The position numbers and the translations under genes are program-made. The notes beneath the pieces are model-generated. The model was not told the DNA's origin. It was given only the letters and a program-made list of their open reading frames with translations, and made no database searches. This document shows positions 15,235 to 22,512 of a stretch of 36,104 bases of DNA, one piece after another. Where the stretch lies: NCBI GenBank assembly GCA_964551975.1, contig CAZKFI010000019.1, positions 1-36,104 on the forward strand. Direction: 5' to 3'. Positions within the stretch are counted from its first letter, which is position 1. The number at the start of each line of letters is the position of its first letter. Origin of the DNA: REEB426 sp964551975. GTDB lineage: Bacteria > Actinomycetota > Actinomycetes > S36-B12.

Positions 15235-16728
15235 TCACGTAAGGCCCCACAAGGCAGGTCGAGGGGCGCCGAGGTCAACGTCAATGGCTTTGATTGTGCT
15301 GTAGTGATCGAGAGTCTCGACCGAGAGTTCCCGGCCAAACCCACTATTGCCGATACCTCCCATGGGCATGCCGGCGGGCAAATCGAACCACTTGTTTACC
15401 CAGATGATTCCGGCGTGCAATTCCTGGGCGATGGTGTGTGCACGATCAAGATCTCGGGTCCAAACCCCTGCAGCGAGGCCATAGTCCGTCGCATTGACGC
15501 GGGCCACAGCCTCGTCGTACGAAGTAAAGGGCTCCATGACTGTCACTGGACCGAACACCTCTTCGCGAGCGATGCGAGAGGAACCGGAGAGGTCCTCAAG
15601 CAGTGTTGGGCGCTGAAAGAAGCCTCCGGAGAGGTGCTCAGGCAGGTCTAGTGGCTCGTCGCCGGTAACGCAGTGAACGCCATCTTGACGAGCGCGATCA
15701 AGATGGGCGGTAACGGCAGCCAACTGCCGCTCGGACACCAGCGGTCCCAGTTCAGTTGCCGGATCCTTCGCGTCGCCGATTTGAATGCTCAATGCAGTAT
15801 CAGCGAATCGTGCTCGGAACTCGTCATAGACATCGGCGTGCACAAATAGGCGTGATGCTGCGATACAGGCTTCACCGTTCGCAAGGTAGATACCCAGCAA
15901 TGCATCCTGTACCGCGCGTTCGATATCGGCGTCTTCCGCGACGATGAGCCCGCTCTTGCCGCCGAGTTCCATAAGTGTCGGGGTGATGGTGGTGGCAGCG
16001 CTGGTCAGAATTGCGCGGGCCGTGCTGGGTCCTCCGGTGAAGGTGATCATGTCGACGTCCGGGTGGGACACCAAGGCCTGACCTGCCTGCGTGCCGGTGA
16101 CGACATTCACCACACCAGGAGGCAGCAAATCAGCGACCATGCCGAGAAAGGCGAGCACACTGGCCGAGGCGTACTCCGAGGGTTTCACCACAACCGTGCA
16201 CCCCACGGCCAGCGCCGGTGCAATCTTGTTGGCCAGGGTGATCAGCGGGGAATTCCACGAAAGCACGGCAGCGACGACCCCCACCGGTTCGCGCTGGGTG
16301 TAGATGAAGGACTTCGGATCGGAAACTGGGATGGTGGCACCGCGATGTGAGCGGATTACTCCGGAAAAGAATCGGTAAATCGCTGCCGAGGCAGGAATGT
16401 CGGCGATGGTCGCCTCACGAAGGGGCCGACCATTTTCCGTAGCCAGCAGCAGGGGGATATCGATCGTCGGTGACTGCATACGATCAGCAATCTGCCAAAG
16501 GATCTCTTGTCGCCGCTCTGGTGCCAACCTGCGCCAACTGGGCAATGCCTTCCGAGCAGCAGCAACGGCAGCCGCGACCTGATCTGGATGGGCCTCGGGG
16601 ATCGAAGTCCACGTATTTCCAGTGCTGGGATCCACTGCCTCAAACCGATGCGTGGAGCCGATCCAGTCCCCACCAATGAGCATCTCAACGGGTGCCCGCT
16701 GTGGATATGAATCCAGCACTACCGTCAT
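15235..16728 (-). CDS. NAD(P)-dependent aldehyde dehydrogenase (first copy)
   Basis: This gene encodes 497 residues. ATG 16728 is chosen because GGGAGG precedes it by four bases. It has the active-site Glu254 (LMELGGKSGLIV) and nucleophile Cys288 (ANGEACIAASRLF). The latter is a variant of the usual GQxC, with Glu in place of Gln. The cofactor-loop equivalent is FTGGPSTAR, and EEVFGPVTVMEPFTSYDEA and GNSGFGRE complete the fold. It acts in the cytoplasm downstream of amine oxidation. It lies 121 bases after the copper amine oxidase gene and upstream of the second aldehyde dehydrogenase, so all three are probably transcribed together. Confidence 0.93.
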   Translation of the reverse strand: MTVVLDSYPQRAPVEMLIGGDWIGSTHRFEAVDPSTGNTWTSIPEAHPDQVAAAVAAARKALPSWRRLAPERRQEILWQIADRMQSPTIDIPLLLATENGRPLREATIADIPASAAIYRFFSGVIRSHRGATIPVSDPKSFIYTQREPVGVVAAVLSWNSPLITLANKIAPALAVGCTVVVKPSEYASASVLAFLGMVADLLPPGVVNVVTGTQAGQALVSHPDVDMITFTGGPSTARAILTSAATTITPTLMELGGKSGLIVAEDADIERAVQDALLGIYLANGEACIAASRLFVHADVYDEFRARFADTALSIQIGDAKDPATELGPLVSERQLAAVTAHLDRARQDGVHCVTGDEPLDLPEHLSGGFFQRPTLLEDLSGSSRIAREEVFGPVTVMEPFTSYDEAVARVNATDYGLAAGVWTRDLDRAHTIAQELHAGIIWVNKWFDLPAGMPMGGIGNSGFGRELSVETLDHYSTIKAIDVDLGAPRPALWGLT

Positions 16729-16849
16729 GCGCCCTCCCGATTCATGCCACAGATCCTGCTGGTCCAAAGCAGATCTGCAGCCATCGTGATCCGCTCAGCG
16801 GACCACAGTGTCCCTTGCTTGAGAGCCGGTAAGGATGCTTTTTTCGAAG

Positions 16850-18775
16850 TTAGTCGTGGCAGTTTCCTGAGTGACCCGTGCGGCCTGGATCATGGCATGC
16901 CGCGGGCTCACTGGGTGGTACATCCATGGTCGGATTGCGGTCGAAGAAGTTGACTGGCACGAGCATGAATCCCGCCCGCTCAACGGGCATAACAGGCCAG
17001 TCCTCTACCCGCGGGATGTGGGTGACGCCTAGGTTGTACCAGAGCACTACATCGGTATCGGTGACTGAGCGATCCTCACGTACCCAGGCAGGAAGACCCA
17101 TCTCGGTTTGGTTCTGATTGGGAAAGTCTCCCGCTGCGCGCATCTGCGCTTGGTCGTACGGAGTGACCCAGACACTGCGCTTCGCGAACCCGGCACGTGC
17201 GGCCACATGCGAGGGAAACTGCGCGAACAATGTGGAATTCGCCCATCCGGGGAGCAGTTTGTACCCAGTCGGCGTACCCCAGGCGTTTCGGCGCTCCGAA
17301 CTCACGATGGCCCAAGTCCGCGCCGAGTGTGGGGACACCATGCCATCAATGGTGTTCTCGGTCTTGGCTAGTGCCTTGTTCACGTGGATCGCGTTGCCAT
17401 GTTCATTGCCGGGTCCAACGGGTGGTGCGTAGACGTCGTTCTGGTACACACGGTTGCGCCAGCCGTCGACTTCCATATCGAGGCGGAACGAAAAATGATG
17501 CTGATGGATGGTCGCGACTAGGTTGGGCCCAATCCAGGTGCCCGGCTCATCCTCGGCTCCTGCTTCCACAGCCTTGGTCTGCATCACACCGGTGAGCTTT
17601 GCTTCGAACTGGATAGTGCCATCGAGGTAGAAGTACCAGAAGAAGCCGTATTCATAGTTACCAACCGTGGAGATCGAACTCACGACCAGGCGTCGGGAGC
17701 GGCGCACCTCGACCTTGTCAGTGACCCAATCAGTGTGCTTCCACAGGATGCCGTCATCTTCTTCATGGATGCAGATGGCATTGCGAATGGTCTGCGGCTC
17801 GCCAGTTTCCGATGCGAGCACGGCATCCATGTAGACGATCTCCCCAAGACAGTCGCACCCGAGGGTGAGGGAATTTGCTAACTTGCCCAAGCCAAACTCG
17901 CCGGCATCAAAGGCACAACGCCACAGGTGATTCGGGGCCGTCTCGCCGTAAGGAACAACCATTTCGCTCAATGACGCCCGATGCATGACAGAACGCCATT
18001 CGTCACCATCGCGCAGCTCAACACCCTGGATTACCAGGCCCTCGATTGGCGATAGGAATGCGTTCATTCGCCAGCGTTGCCAGGTGATCTCATGACCGTT
18101 GACGGTGAAGCCAGGTCCCTCGGGTTGAGTGATGGTCAGTGGCGCGATGTCGTCACGCAGTGGCTGATTGAACTCAGGCAGGTAGTTCGCACACTCGTCG
18201 TTCATCGGCTTGACGCCGTAATCAAAGATCTCGATTACCTGACCCGTTGTCAGGTCCGCAATAGCGACCACACCTTCGATTGGATGCGCATACCCATTGT
18301 CATCCTCAAAATGGCGCACGTACGAAACTGAACTACAAAGTCGCCCCTGAGCAACATCTACATCAGGCACGTTTGATATCGCCCATGGATCAATCTGCAC
18401 GAGGGTGAGATCGTGAATGCCACGCTTGGCGAGAGCAGCCTGGTACCTGGGATCTTCCTTGATCTTGGCACCGATTGTCATGAACTCTTCGGTGAGAACC
18501 GGGGACGCACCGACCAGCACCTTCTCGGACTGCACGAGCGAGTTGGCATCCAGATCAATGACGGCGTCCCAACTGGTGCCGTCGGAACGATCAACCAACA
18601 GAGCACGTGCCTGCCTGGAAACCAGATCACCGTTACGGATCTGCCACTTGTCGGGTTCGTGGGTATACATCGCCGCGAAGCGAATGGAATCCGGATTGGG
18701 CATTGCGGCCCGCACGATGTCAGCGGCCTTGGTGATTTCCTCAGCCGTCAGGGGCAGAAACCGACTGTCGCGCAT
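16850..18775 (-). CDS. Copper-containing primary-amine oxidase (TPQ-dependent)
   Basis: The enzyme oxidises a primary amine to the aldehyde, with release of ammonia and hydrogen peroxide. It has 641 residues from ATG 18775, with AAGGGA upstream; the frame extends 13 codons further. All key residues are present, as judged against the Arthrobacter enzyme: the catalytic base Asp290 (AFDAGEFG), the TPQ-forming Tyr374 in VGNYEYGFFW, and the copper ligands His424 and His426 (TIHQHHFSF) and His586 (GVTHIPRVEDWPVMP). LGCDCLGEIVYMD and MHEE-like CIHEEDDGIL are also typical. The N-terminus lacks a signal peptide, so it is likely cytoplasmic, as in Arthrobacter. Substrate cannot be read; phenylethylamine, tyramine and histamine are usual. 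It leads the catabolic block. Confidence 0.95.
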   Translation of the reverse strand: MRDSRFLPLTAEEITKAADIVRAAMPNPDSIRFAAMYTHEPDKWQIRNGDLVSRQARALLVDRSDGTSWDAVIDLDANSLVQSEKVLVGASPVLTEEFMTIGAKIKEDPRYQAALAKRGIHDLTLVQIDPWAISNVPDVDVAQGRLCSSVSYVRHFEDDNGYAHPIEGVVAIADLTTGQVIEIFDYGVKPMNDECANYLPEFNQPLRDDIAPLTITQPEGPGFTVNGHEITWQRWRMNAFLSPIEGLVIQGVELRDGDEWRSVMHRASLSEMVVPYGETAPNHLWRCAFDAGEFGLGKLANSLTLGCDCLGEIVYMDAVLASETGEPQTIRNAICIHEEDDGILWKHTDWVTDKVEVRRSRRLVVSSISTVGNYEYGFFWYFYLDGTIQFEAKLTGVMQTKAVEAGAEDEPGTWIGPNLVATIHQHHFSFRLDMEVDGWRNRVYQNDVYAPPVGPGNEHGNAIHVNKALAKTENTIDGMVSPHSARTWAIVSSERRNAWGTPTGYKLLPGWANSTLFAQFPSHVAARAGFAKRSVWVTPYDQAQMRAAGDFPNQNQTEMGLPAWVREDRSVTDTDVVLWYNLGVTHIPRVEDWPVMPVERAGFMLVPVNFFDRNPTMDVPPSEPAACHDPGRTGHSGNCHD

Positions 18776-18925
18776 GCTGTTTCCCTTCGCGACCGGGCCC
18801 GTACCGAAGTCCACGCGACTCCCACCGGTCCTGTGTTGACCCTACGGCAGCAAGCCAAACATCTACGCAGGTCGGCTGTCGGTCGCCGGTTCCGACCAAT
18901 GGACCGCCTCCGTGATCGCTTCTCC
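18776..18925. other. Upstream region of the amine oxidase operon
   Basis: This must hold the main promoter of the catabolic block if transcription starts here. I see no reliable -10/-35 pair and no clear IclR palindrome. Confidence 0.35.
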
Positions 18926-19055
18926 TCATGAGGCGGGGATGAGAGGAATTCCGTACTCCACCATCCTCTCGTCACGGATAGTCAGGGCCCGATCCTCCTT
19001 GAGGGCTCGCGCCAGAGTGATCCGATCTGAGGGTCACCTTGGTGGCGATGCAGCA
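18926..19055 (-). pseudogene. Relic of the C-terminus of a PIN-domain (VapC-type) toxin
   Basis: On the minus strand, LHRHQGD is followed, after restoring one C lost near 19033, by PSDRITLARALKEDRALTIR and then DERMVEYGIPLIPAS with a stop at 18926-18928. This fits the last part of PIN domains, where DPxDRxxxAxA ends the metal site and TRDxxxxxYG forms the last strand. No N-terminal half or antitoxin is visible in the 70 bases up to the EamA gene stop. It is a second PIN relic, separate from the one at 1.1-1.3 kb. Confidence 0.6.
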
Positions 19056-19123
19056 TTCAACCCACGGTTTTGTCTTGATAACCCACGTTTGCTGGCATTC
19101 CTGTTCACCGAGGCTTTGACGAG

Positions 19124-19960
19124 TCACGAGATGGCTAATGCCGCACCGACCAGAACGATGAGGAGAGCGCTGATCTCCATGCGCGCCAGTCGTTCTTTAA
19201 GAAACACAAATGCCAGGAGCGCGGTAACGATTGGGCTCATCGAGCCCAAAACGGCAACGACGCCAAGGTTGCCCAGGTCGGATGCCGTGTAGAAGGCGAC
19301 CGCACCAAGGCCGAGGGCCGCGCCAGCACCAACCAAGATGCCTAGGGTCTGCCGATCAAGGCGCGAGTACGACCGGGTGATGAGAACCAGGAGAACTGCA
19401 CCGGTCAGCATCGGGATCATCGCAACGATGAGCGTGCCGTAGACGCTCGTGCGCGAACCGATGTCCATCACCACGTTGCCGGTTCCGTAGCAGGCAGCCG
19501 CACCGACGGCGAGGAATACCTGCTTGAGGTCGGTGCCTCCTGCAGTACCAATGCGTGCGCTGGAGAACCCGAACAGGGAAAGGCCAACCAGAATGGCAGC
19601 CACCCCGAATGCCACCAAAGGCTGCAACTGCTGGCCGATGAACAGTGAGTAGCTGAGCGGAATCAAGACTTGAGCTGGCTTGATACCTGCAGCAACACCG
19701 AGCTTGCCCCGCGCATAGGCCGCGAGTAGGAGGATGTTGCCACCGAGGTTGAGGAATCCAGCAATGAGACCTGGTACGAGGTCTGCCTGGTTGATGATGA
19801 GGTCGTCGGTGGCCAGACCCATGGTCAGGTAGATCAGTGCAGCGCAGCCCTCGCTGACCAAGATGACCATCCAGGCGGAGATATTGCGGCTGCAGCGGCC
19901 CACGCCAAAGGCCCAGATTCCCCAGAGGATGGCGCTGGTGAGCGCTAACAGAATGAACAC
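19124..19960 (-). CDS. EamA-family (DMT superfamily) transporter
   Basis: This is a 278-residue membrane protein with ten helices in two five-helix EamA halves. The start is GTG 19960 with GGAGG six to seven bases upstream. The first half begins FILLALTSAILWGIWAFGVGR, and the PAQVLIPLSYSLFIGQQL motif is typical of helix 4. The second half repeats it (FLAVGAAACYGTGNVVMDIGS; GSMSPIVTALLAFVFLKERL). Members export or import metabolites such as amino acids or amines. It lies on the same strand upstream of the amine oxidase, but a PIN relic separates them, so cotranscription is uncertain. Confidence 0.9.
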   Translation of the reverse strand: MFILLALTSAILWGIWAFGVGRCSRNISAWMVILVSEGCAALIYLTMGLATDDLIINQADLVPGLIAGFLNLGGNILLLAAYARGKLGVAAGIKPAQVLIPLSYSLFIGQQLQPLVAFGVAAILVGLSLFGFSSARIGTAGGTDLKQVFLAVGAAACYGTGNVVMDIGSRTSVYGTLIVAMIPMLTGAVLLVLITRSYSRLDRQTLGILVGAGAALGLGAVAFYTASDLGNLGVVAVLGSMSPIVTALLAFVFLKERLARMEISALLIVLVGAALAIS

Positions 19961-20042
19961 GATCTACCTCCGAACCTGTCAGATTGCAGATTCCTGCCAT
20001 GCGGTGAGTCGAAGGGTAGTACGAACGAATTGACGTTTCGGG

Positions 20043-20085
20043 AAAAAAGAAGGGCCCGTGACCGTGTGGTCGCGGGCCCTTCTTT
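20043..20085 (-). terminator. Strong Rho-independent terminator of the secreted-protein operon
   Basis: On the minus strand, a GC-rich hairpin (arms about 20073-20085 and 20046-20058, AAAGAAGGGCCCG type) is directly followed by a T-run (CTTCTTTTTTCC). It lies about ten bases after the last secreted protein's stop codon, a textbook intrinsic terminator. Confidence 0.9.
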
Positions 20086-20093
20086 GCGCCTTG

Positions 20094-20645
20094 CTACTGC
20101 AGTGGCTGCAGGCTCTGCGCAACCTTGATGAGTTGCTGTCCGGAGATCGGCTTCGGCTGGATGGTTTCAATGCGAACGATGGTTTCGCGTAGACCAGGCT
20201 TGGCCGGCAGCGTCACCTCAATATGTCCACCGAACTTACCGACATCGTTGAGTGAGCAGGGTGCATTCGAGGCCGGATCACAGTAGGCATACACCTTGGC
20301 GGCGCGACCCTGGATCGTGACGGTCTTCACCAGCGGCCCCTGGGCAATATCCGAGTTCATGGGATTGCCCTCAGTGATATCCATGTTGCGGCCGTTCCCC
20401 TTGCCGTAGGCGGCAAGCATGTTCTGCTCGGCACCCGCCTGGCTGCTCATCAGGTTTGGGCCAAGGTGCTGGAGCTTCAGGCCTGCGGTGAAGGTGGGTT
20501 GATACACCGTGTAGGTCACGCCCGTCTGCATATCTTGGTAGGGGTTACCTGATCCCATGGCCAATGCAGGGGCTGCCAGGGCGATCGCCGACATTGCTGC
20601 GATACCGACCATGGCCGTACGCCAGGTCTTGATGGATACCTTCAT
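20094..20645 (-). CDS. Secreted protein of unknown function
   Basis: I do not recognise the family. The gene encodes 183 residues from ATG 20645, with AAAGGTGAG upstream. A signal peptide (GIAAMSAIALAAPALAMGSG) is followed by a mixed alpha/beta domain. It begins with GVTYTVYQPTFTAGLKLQHL, a strand-rich segment. Two cysteines (YCDPASNAPCSL) are close enough to form a disulfide. The end is GHIEVTLPAKPGL, RETIVRIETIQPKP and a short helix. It is the last of four exported proteins in the same direction and precedes the terminator. Confidence 0.75.
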   Translation of the reverse strand: MKVSIKTWRTAMVGIAAMSAIALAAPALAMGSGNPYQDMQTGVTYTVYQPTFTAGLKLQHLGPNLMSSQAGAEQNMLAAYGKGNGRNMDITEGNPMNSDIAQGPLVKTVTIQGRAAKVYAYCDPASNAPCSLNDVGKFGGHIEVTLPAKPGLRETIVRIETIQPKPISGQQLIKVAQSLQPLQ

Positions 20646-20738
20646 GCGGCTCACCTTTCTTGATGAGAGGAGACCAGACTTGATCATCGCAGCCTAATCC
20701 GGCCACTCAGCGGAAATCCTTCACCCGAAGGAAATCCG

Positions 20739-21224
20739 TTACCCCAGCAGCGTGATCGTCACCGGAAACGTCCTCTGCTCCGCAACCGGACCGTGCACCA
20801 AGGTGCCGCGCGCACCGGCGTACTCACCGAGTCCACCAACAACGGCGAAGTTCATGTTCTGGGTAGGCGGGGCACCCTCGGCCGCGCGAATCAGCGCAGT
20901 GGCGAAAATCGTGCCCCTAGGCAGCACTATCGACAGGTCAACCTTGCGCATCTCCTTGCGCGTGTTGACGTCGGCCCGAACAGTGGTCTGGTTCGTGGTG
21001 TAGTAGCCGATCCTCTTGCCGGTGCCCTTCTGCAGCACGTCACCGGTTGTGATGATCACGTCGCCAACACTGGATCCAGCGGCAGCGTTGTCGATCACGG
21101 TGCGAGTCGGGGCACCGAAATCCACCTTGACCTCAGTTGCGGCCTGAGCCACCCCGGATGCGCTACCGGCAAGCAGTGCGAGCGCGCACAATCCCACGAA
21201 GAAACGAGCAGTCAGCCGTGACAT
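20739..21224 (-). CDS. Secreted allene-oxide-cyclase/dirigent-like barrel protein
   Basis: The protein has 161 residues from ATG 21224, with GGGGAGG seven bases upstream. A signal peptide (FFVGLCALALLAGSASGVAQA) precedes a beta-barrel of the allene-oxide-cyclase/dirigent type. Diagnostic features are the long strand GSSVGDVIITTGDVLQKGTG, the NFAVVGGLGEYAGARGTLV turn and the paired C-terminal strands (TFPVTITLLG). Bacterial members are small exported barrels of unknown function that may bind a lipophilic ligand. The plant enzyme's reaction should not be assumed. It lies between the FN3 protein and the last secreted protein in the same run. Confidence 0.8.
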   Translation of the reverse strand: MSRLTARFFVGLCALALLAGSASGVAQAATEVKVDFGAPTRTVIDNAAAGSSVGDVIITTGDVLQKGTGKRIGYYTTNQTTVRADVNTRKEMRKVDLSIVLPRGTIFATALIRAAEGAPPTQNMNFAVVGGLGEYAGARGTLVHGPVAEQRTFPVTITLLG

Positions 21225-21283
21225 AGAACCTCCCCAGTAGGCAGTGGCATCAACGACGCAGCGGAACTCGTGCACAGTACCGC

Positions 21284-22411
21284 TCATTGATACGCAATTC
21301 TCGGCGGGAGCACCCAGCAACTGGTCTGGCAGTCTGCTGGCCCCGTGCCTGATGGAAACAGACCGACCTCCGTGAAGGTGAATCTGCTTCGCGATCTGTT
21401 CAATGGCTGCGGATTCTGCAGCCTTATGGTGACTGGGTAATCAGCAACGGTGATGCCGCAGTTGTTGAGTGGTTCTCCTTGGGCGCAGGGCACAGCGGTG
21501 GGCCAATGCAGAACGCCCCGACCAATGGCACGTGTTCGAGACCAACTGGTCCAGGCAATGCCATCGATCGTGCGTACCAGGGGTGCGCCGTACTGGGGCC
21601 CGTAGGCATCACAGTCAATAATGACCTGTGCTGGTCGCACTGTTCGCGCAGGCTGCTTTTCAAGTTCACTGCCCGAACACAGGATTGCTTGTACTGGGGT
21701 CGTCACGGTCCACCCGGGGATAGTTAGGGCCGTCGAGGTTGTGGGTTCGCTCTCACCAGATGCACTGCCCGCTATGACCGTGAATCTGTAGCTGGTACTC
21801 GGTGCCAGACCCTTGAGGGTGCACCGAGTCTTCGGCGGGTCGACGTATCCGCAGTTGGGCGCACCGGTTGGTCCCTGGCCATTGGTGGGAGTAGCGCTCA
21901 CCCAGAAGTAGGTGGGTGATGACTGATCAGTGCCCACGGTTCCTGGGCGCCAGCTCACCACCGCCTCACCGGGATTGGTACCAATACTGACTTGAACTCT
22001 CGCCGGTGATGCGGGCGCCCACTTGTCGGTCACCAAGACCTGTTCACTTGTGGCGACTGCACTCGGGCCGGCATCACTCATCGCCTGCACCGTGACCTTG
22101 ACGGTTCCGCCGATTCCGATGATGGTGCAGGTGGTCTGGGTGGCAGGTGTCACGCAGGTAGGGCCTATCTGACCGCCAGCAAGAATTGCGGTCGCAACAA
22201 ATCCGGTTGCCGGAGCGGTATCGGCAGTGACAGCAGCGGGTGTCCAGCTGACGGTGGCCTGGGATTTGCCAGGGGTGACCACCACCGATGTCGGGGCTGC
22301 GGGTGGTGCCAGTGCTGTTGCCGGTGCCGCAGCCGCGATGACGCCTATGGGAAGGAGAGCGCTCAGCCCGACGGCGGCACTTCGACTCAGTTGACGGAGT
22401 GAACGAGACAT
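21284..22411 (-). CDS. Secreted protein with two fibronectin type III domains
   Basis: The protein has 375 residues from ATG 22411 (GAGG seven bases upstream; GTG 22423 is an alternative). A signal peptide (AAVGLSALLPIGVIAAAAPATA) is followed by two FN3-type domains. The first runs from PPAAPTSVVVTPGKSQATVSW and the second from ASPARVQVSIGTNPGEAVVSW to YRFTVIAGSASGES. The C-terminal third is different, with paired cysteines (ILCSG, IIDCD, VPCAQ, NNCGI, ADCQTSCW) that suggest a disulfide-stabilised domain of unknown type. It follows the giant protein gene by about 100 bases on the same strand and probably has a related extracellular role. Confidence 0.82.
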   Translation of the reverse strand: MSRSLRQLSRSAAVGLSALLPIGVIAAAAPATALAPPAAPTSVVVTPGKSQATVSWTPAAVTADTAPATGFVATAILAGGQIGPTCVTPATQTTCTIIGIGGTVKVTVQAMSDAGPSAVATSEQVLVTDKWAPASPARVQVSIGTNPGEAVVSWRPGTVGTDQSSPTYFWVSATPTNGQGPTGAPNCGYVDPPKTRCTLKGLAPSTSYRFTVIAGSASGESEPTTSTALTIPGWTVTTPVQAILCSGSELEKQPARTVRPAQVIIDCDAYGPQYGAPLVRTIDGIAWTSWSRTRAIGRGVLHWPTAVPCAQGEPLNNCGITVADYPVTIRLQNPQPLNRSRSRFTFTEVGLFPSGTGPADCQTSCWVLPPRIAYQ

Positions 22412-22512
22412 TGCCGGCCTCACATCCCTAGCCTTGAACGATCAGCGGCACAGGTCGGACGCGTTGACACTAACGCAACGCTACCCATTCACACGACCAA
22501 AACTGGGGATCC

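Noticed and set aside
18912..19292. A 126-codon plus-strand open frame
   Set aside because: It overlaps the PIN relic and the end of the EamA gene on the other strand, both better supported; no ribosome binding site or motif is seen.
20700..20738. A hairpin-like sequence with GGAAATCC on both sides of ACCC
   Set aside because: The arms pair only partly (CCTTC/GAAGG core with internal mismatch) and no T-run follows, so it is too weak to call a terminator.
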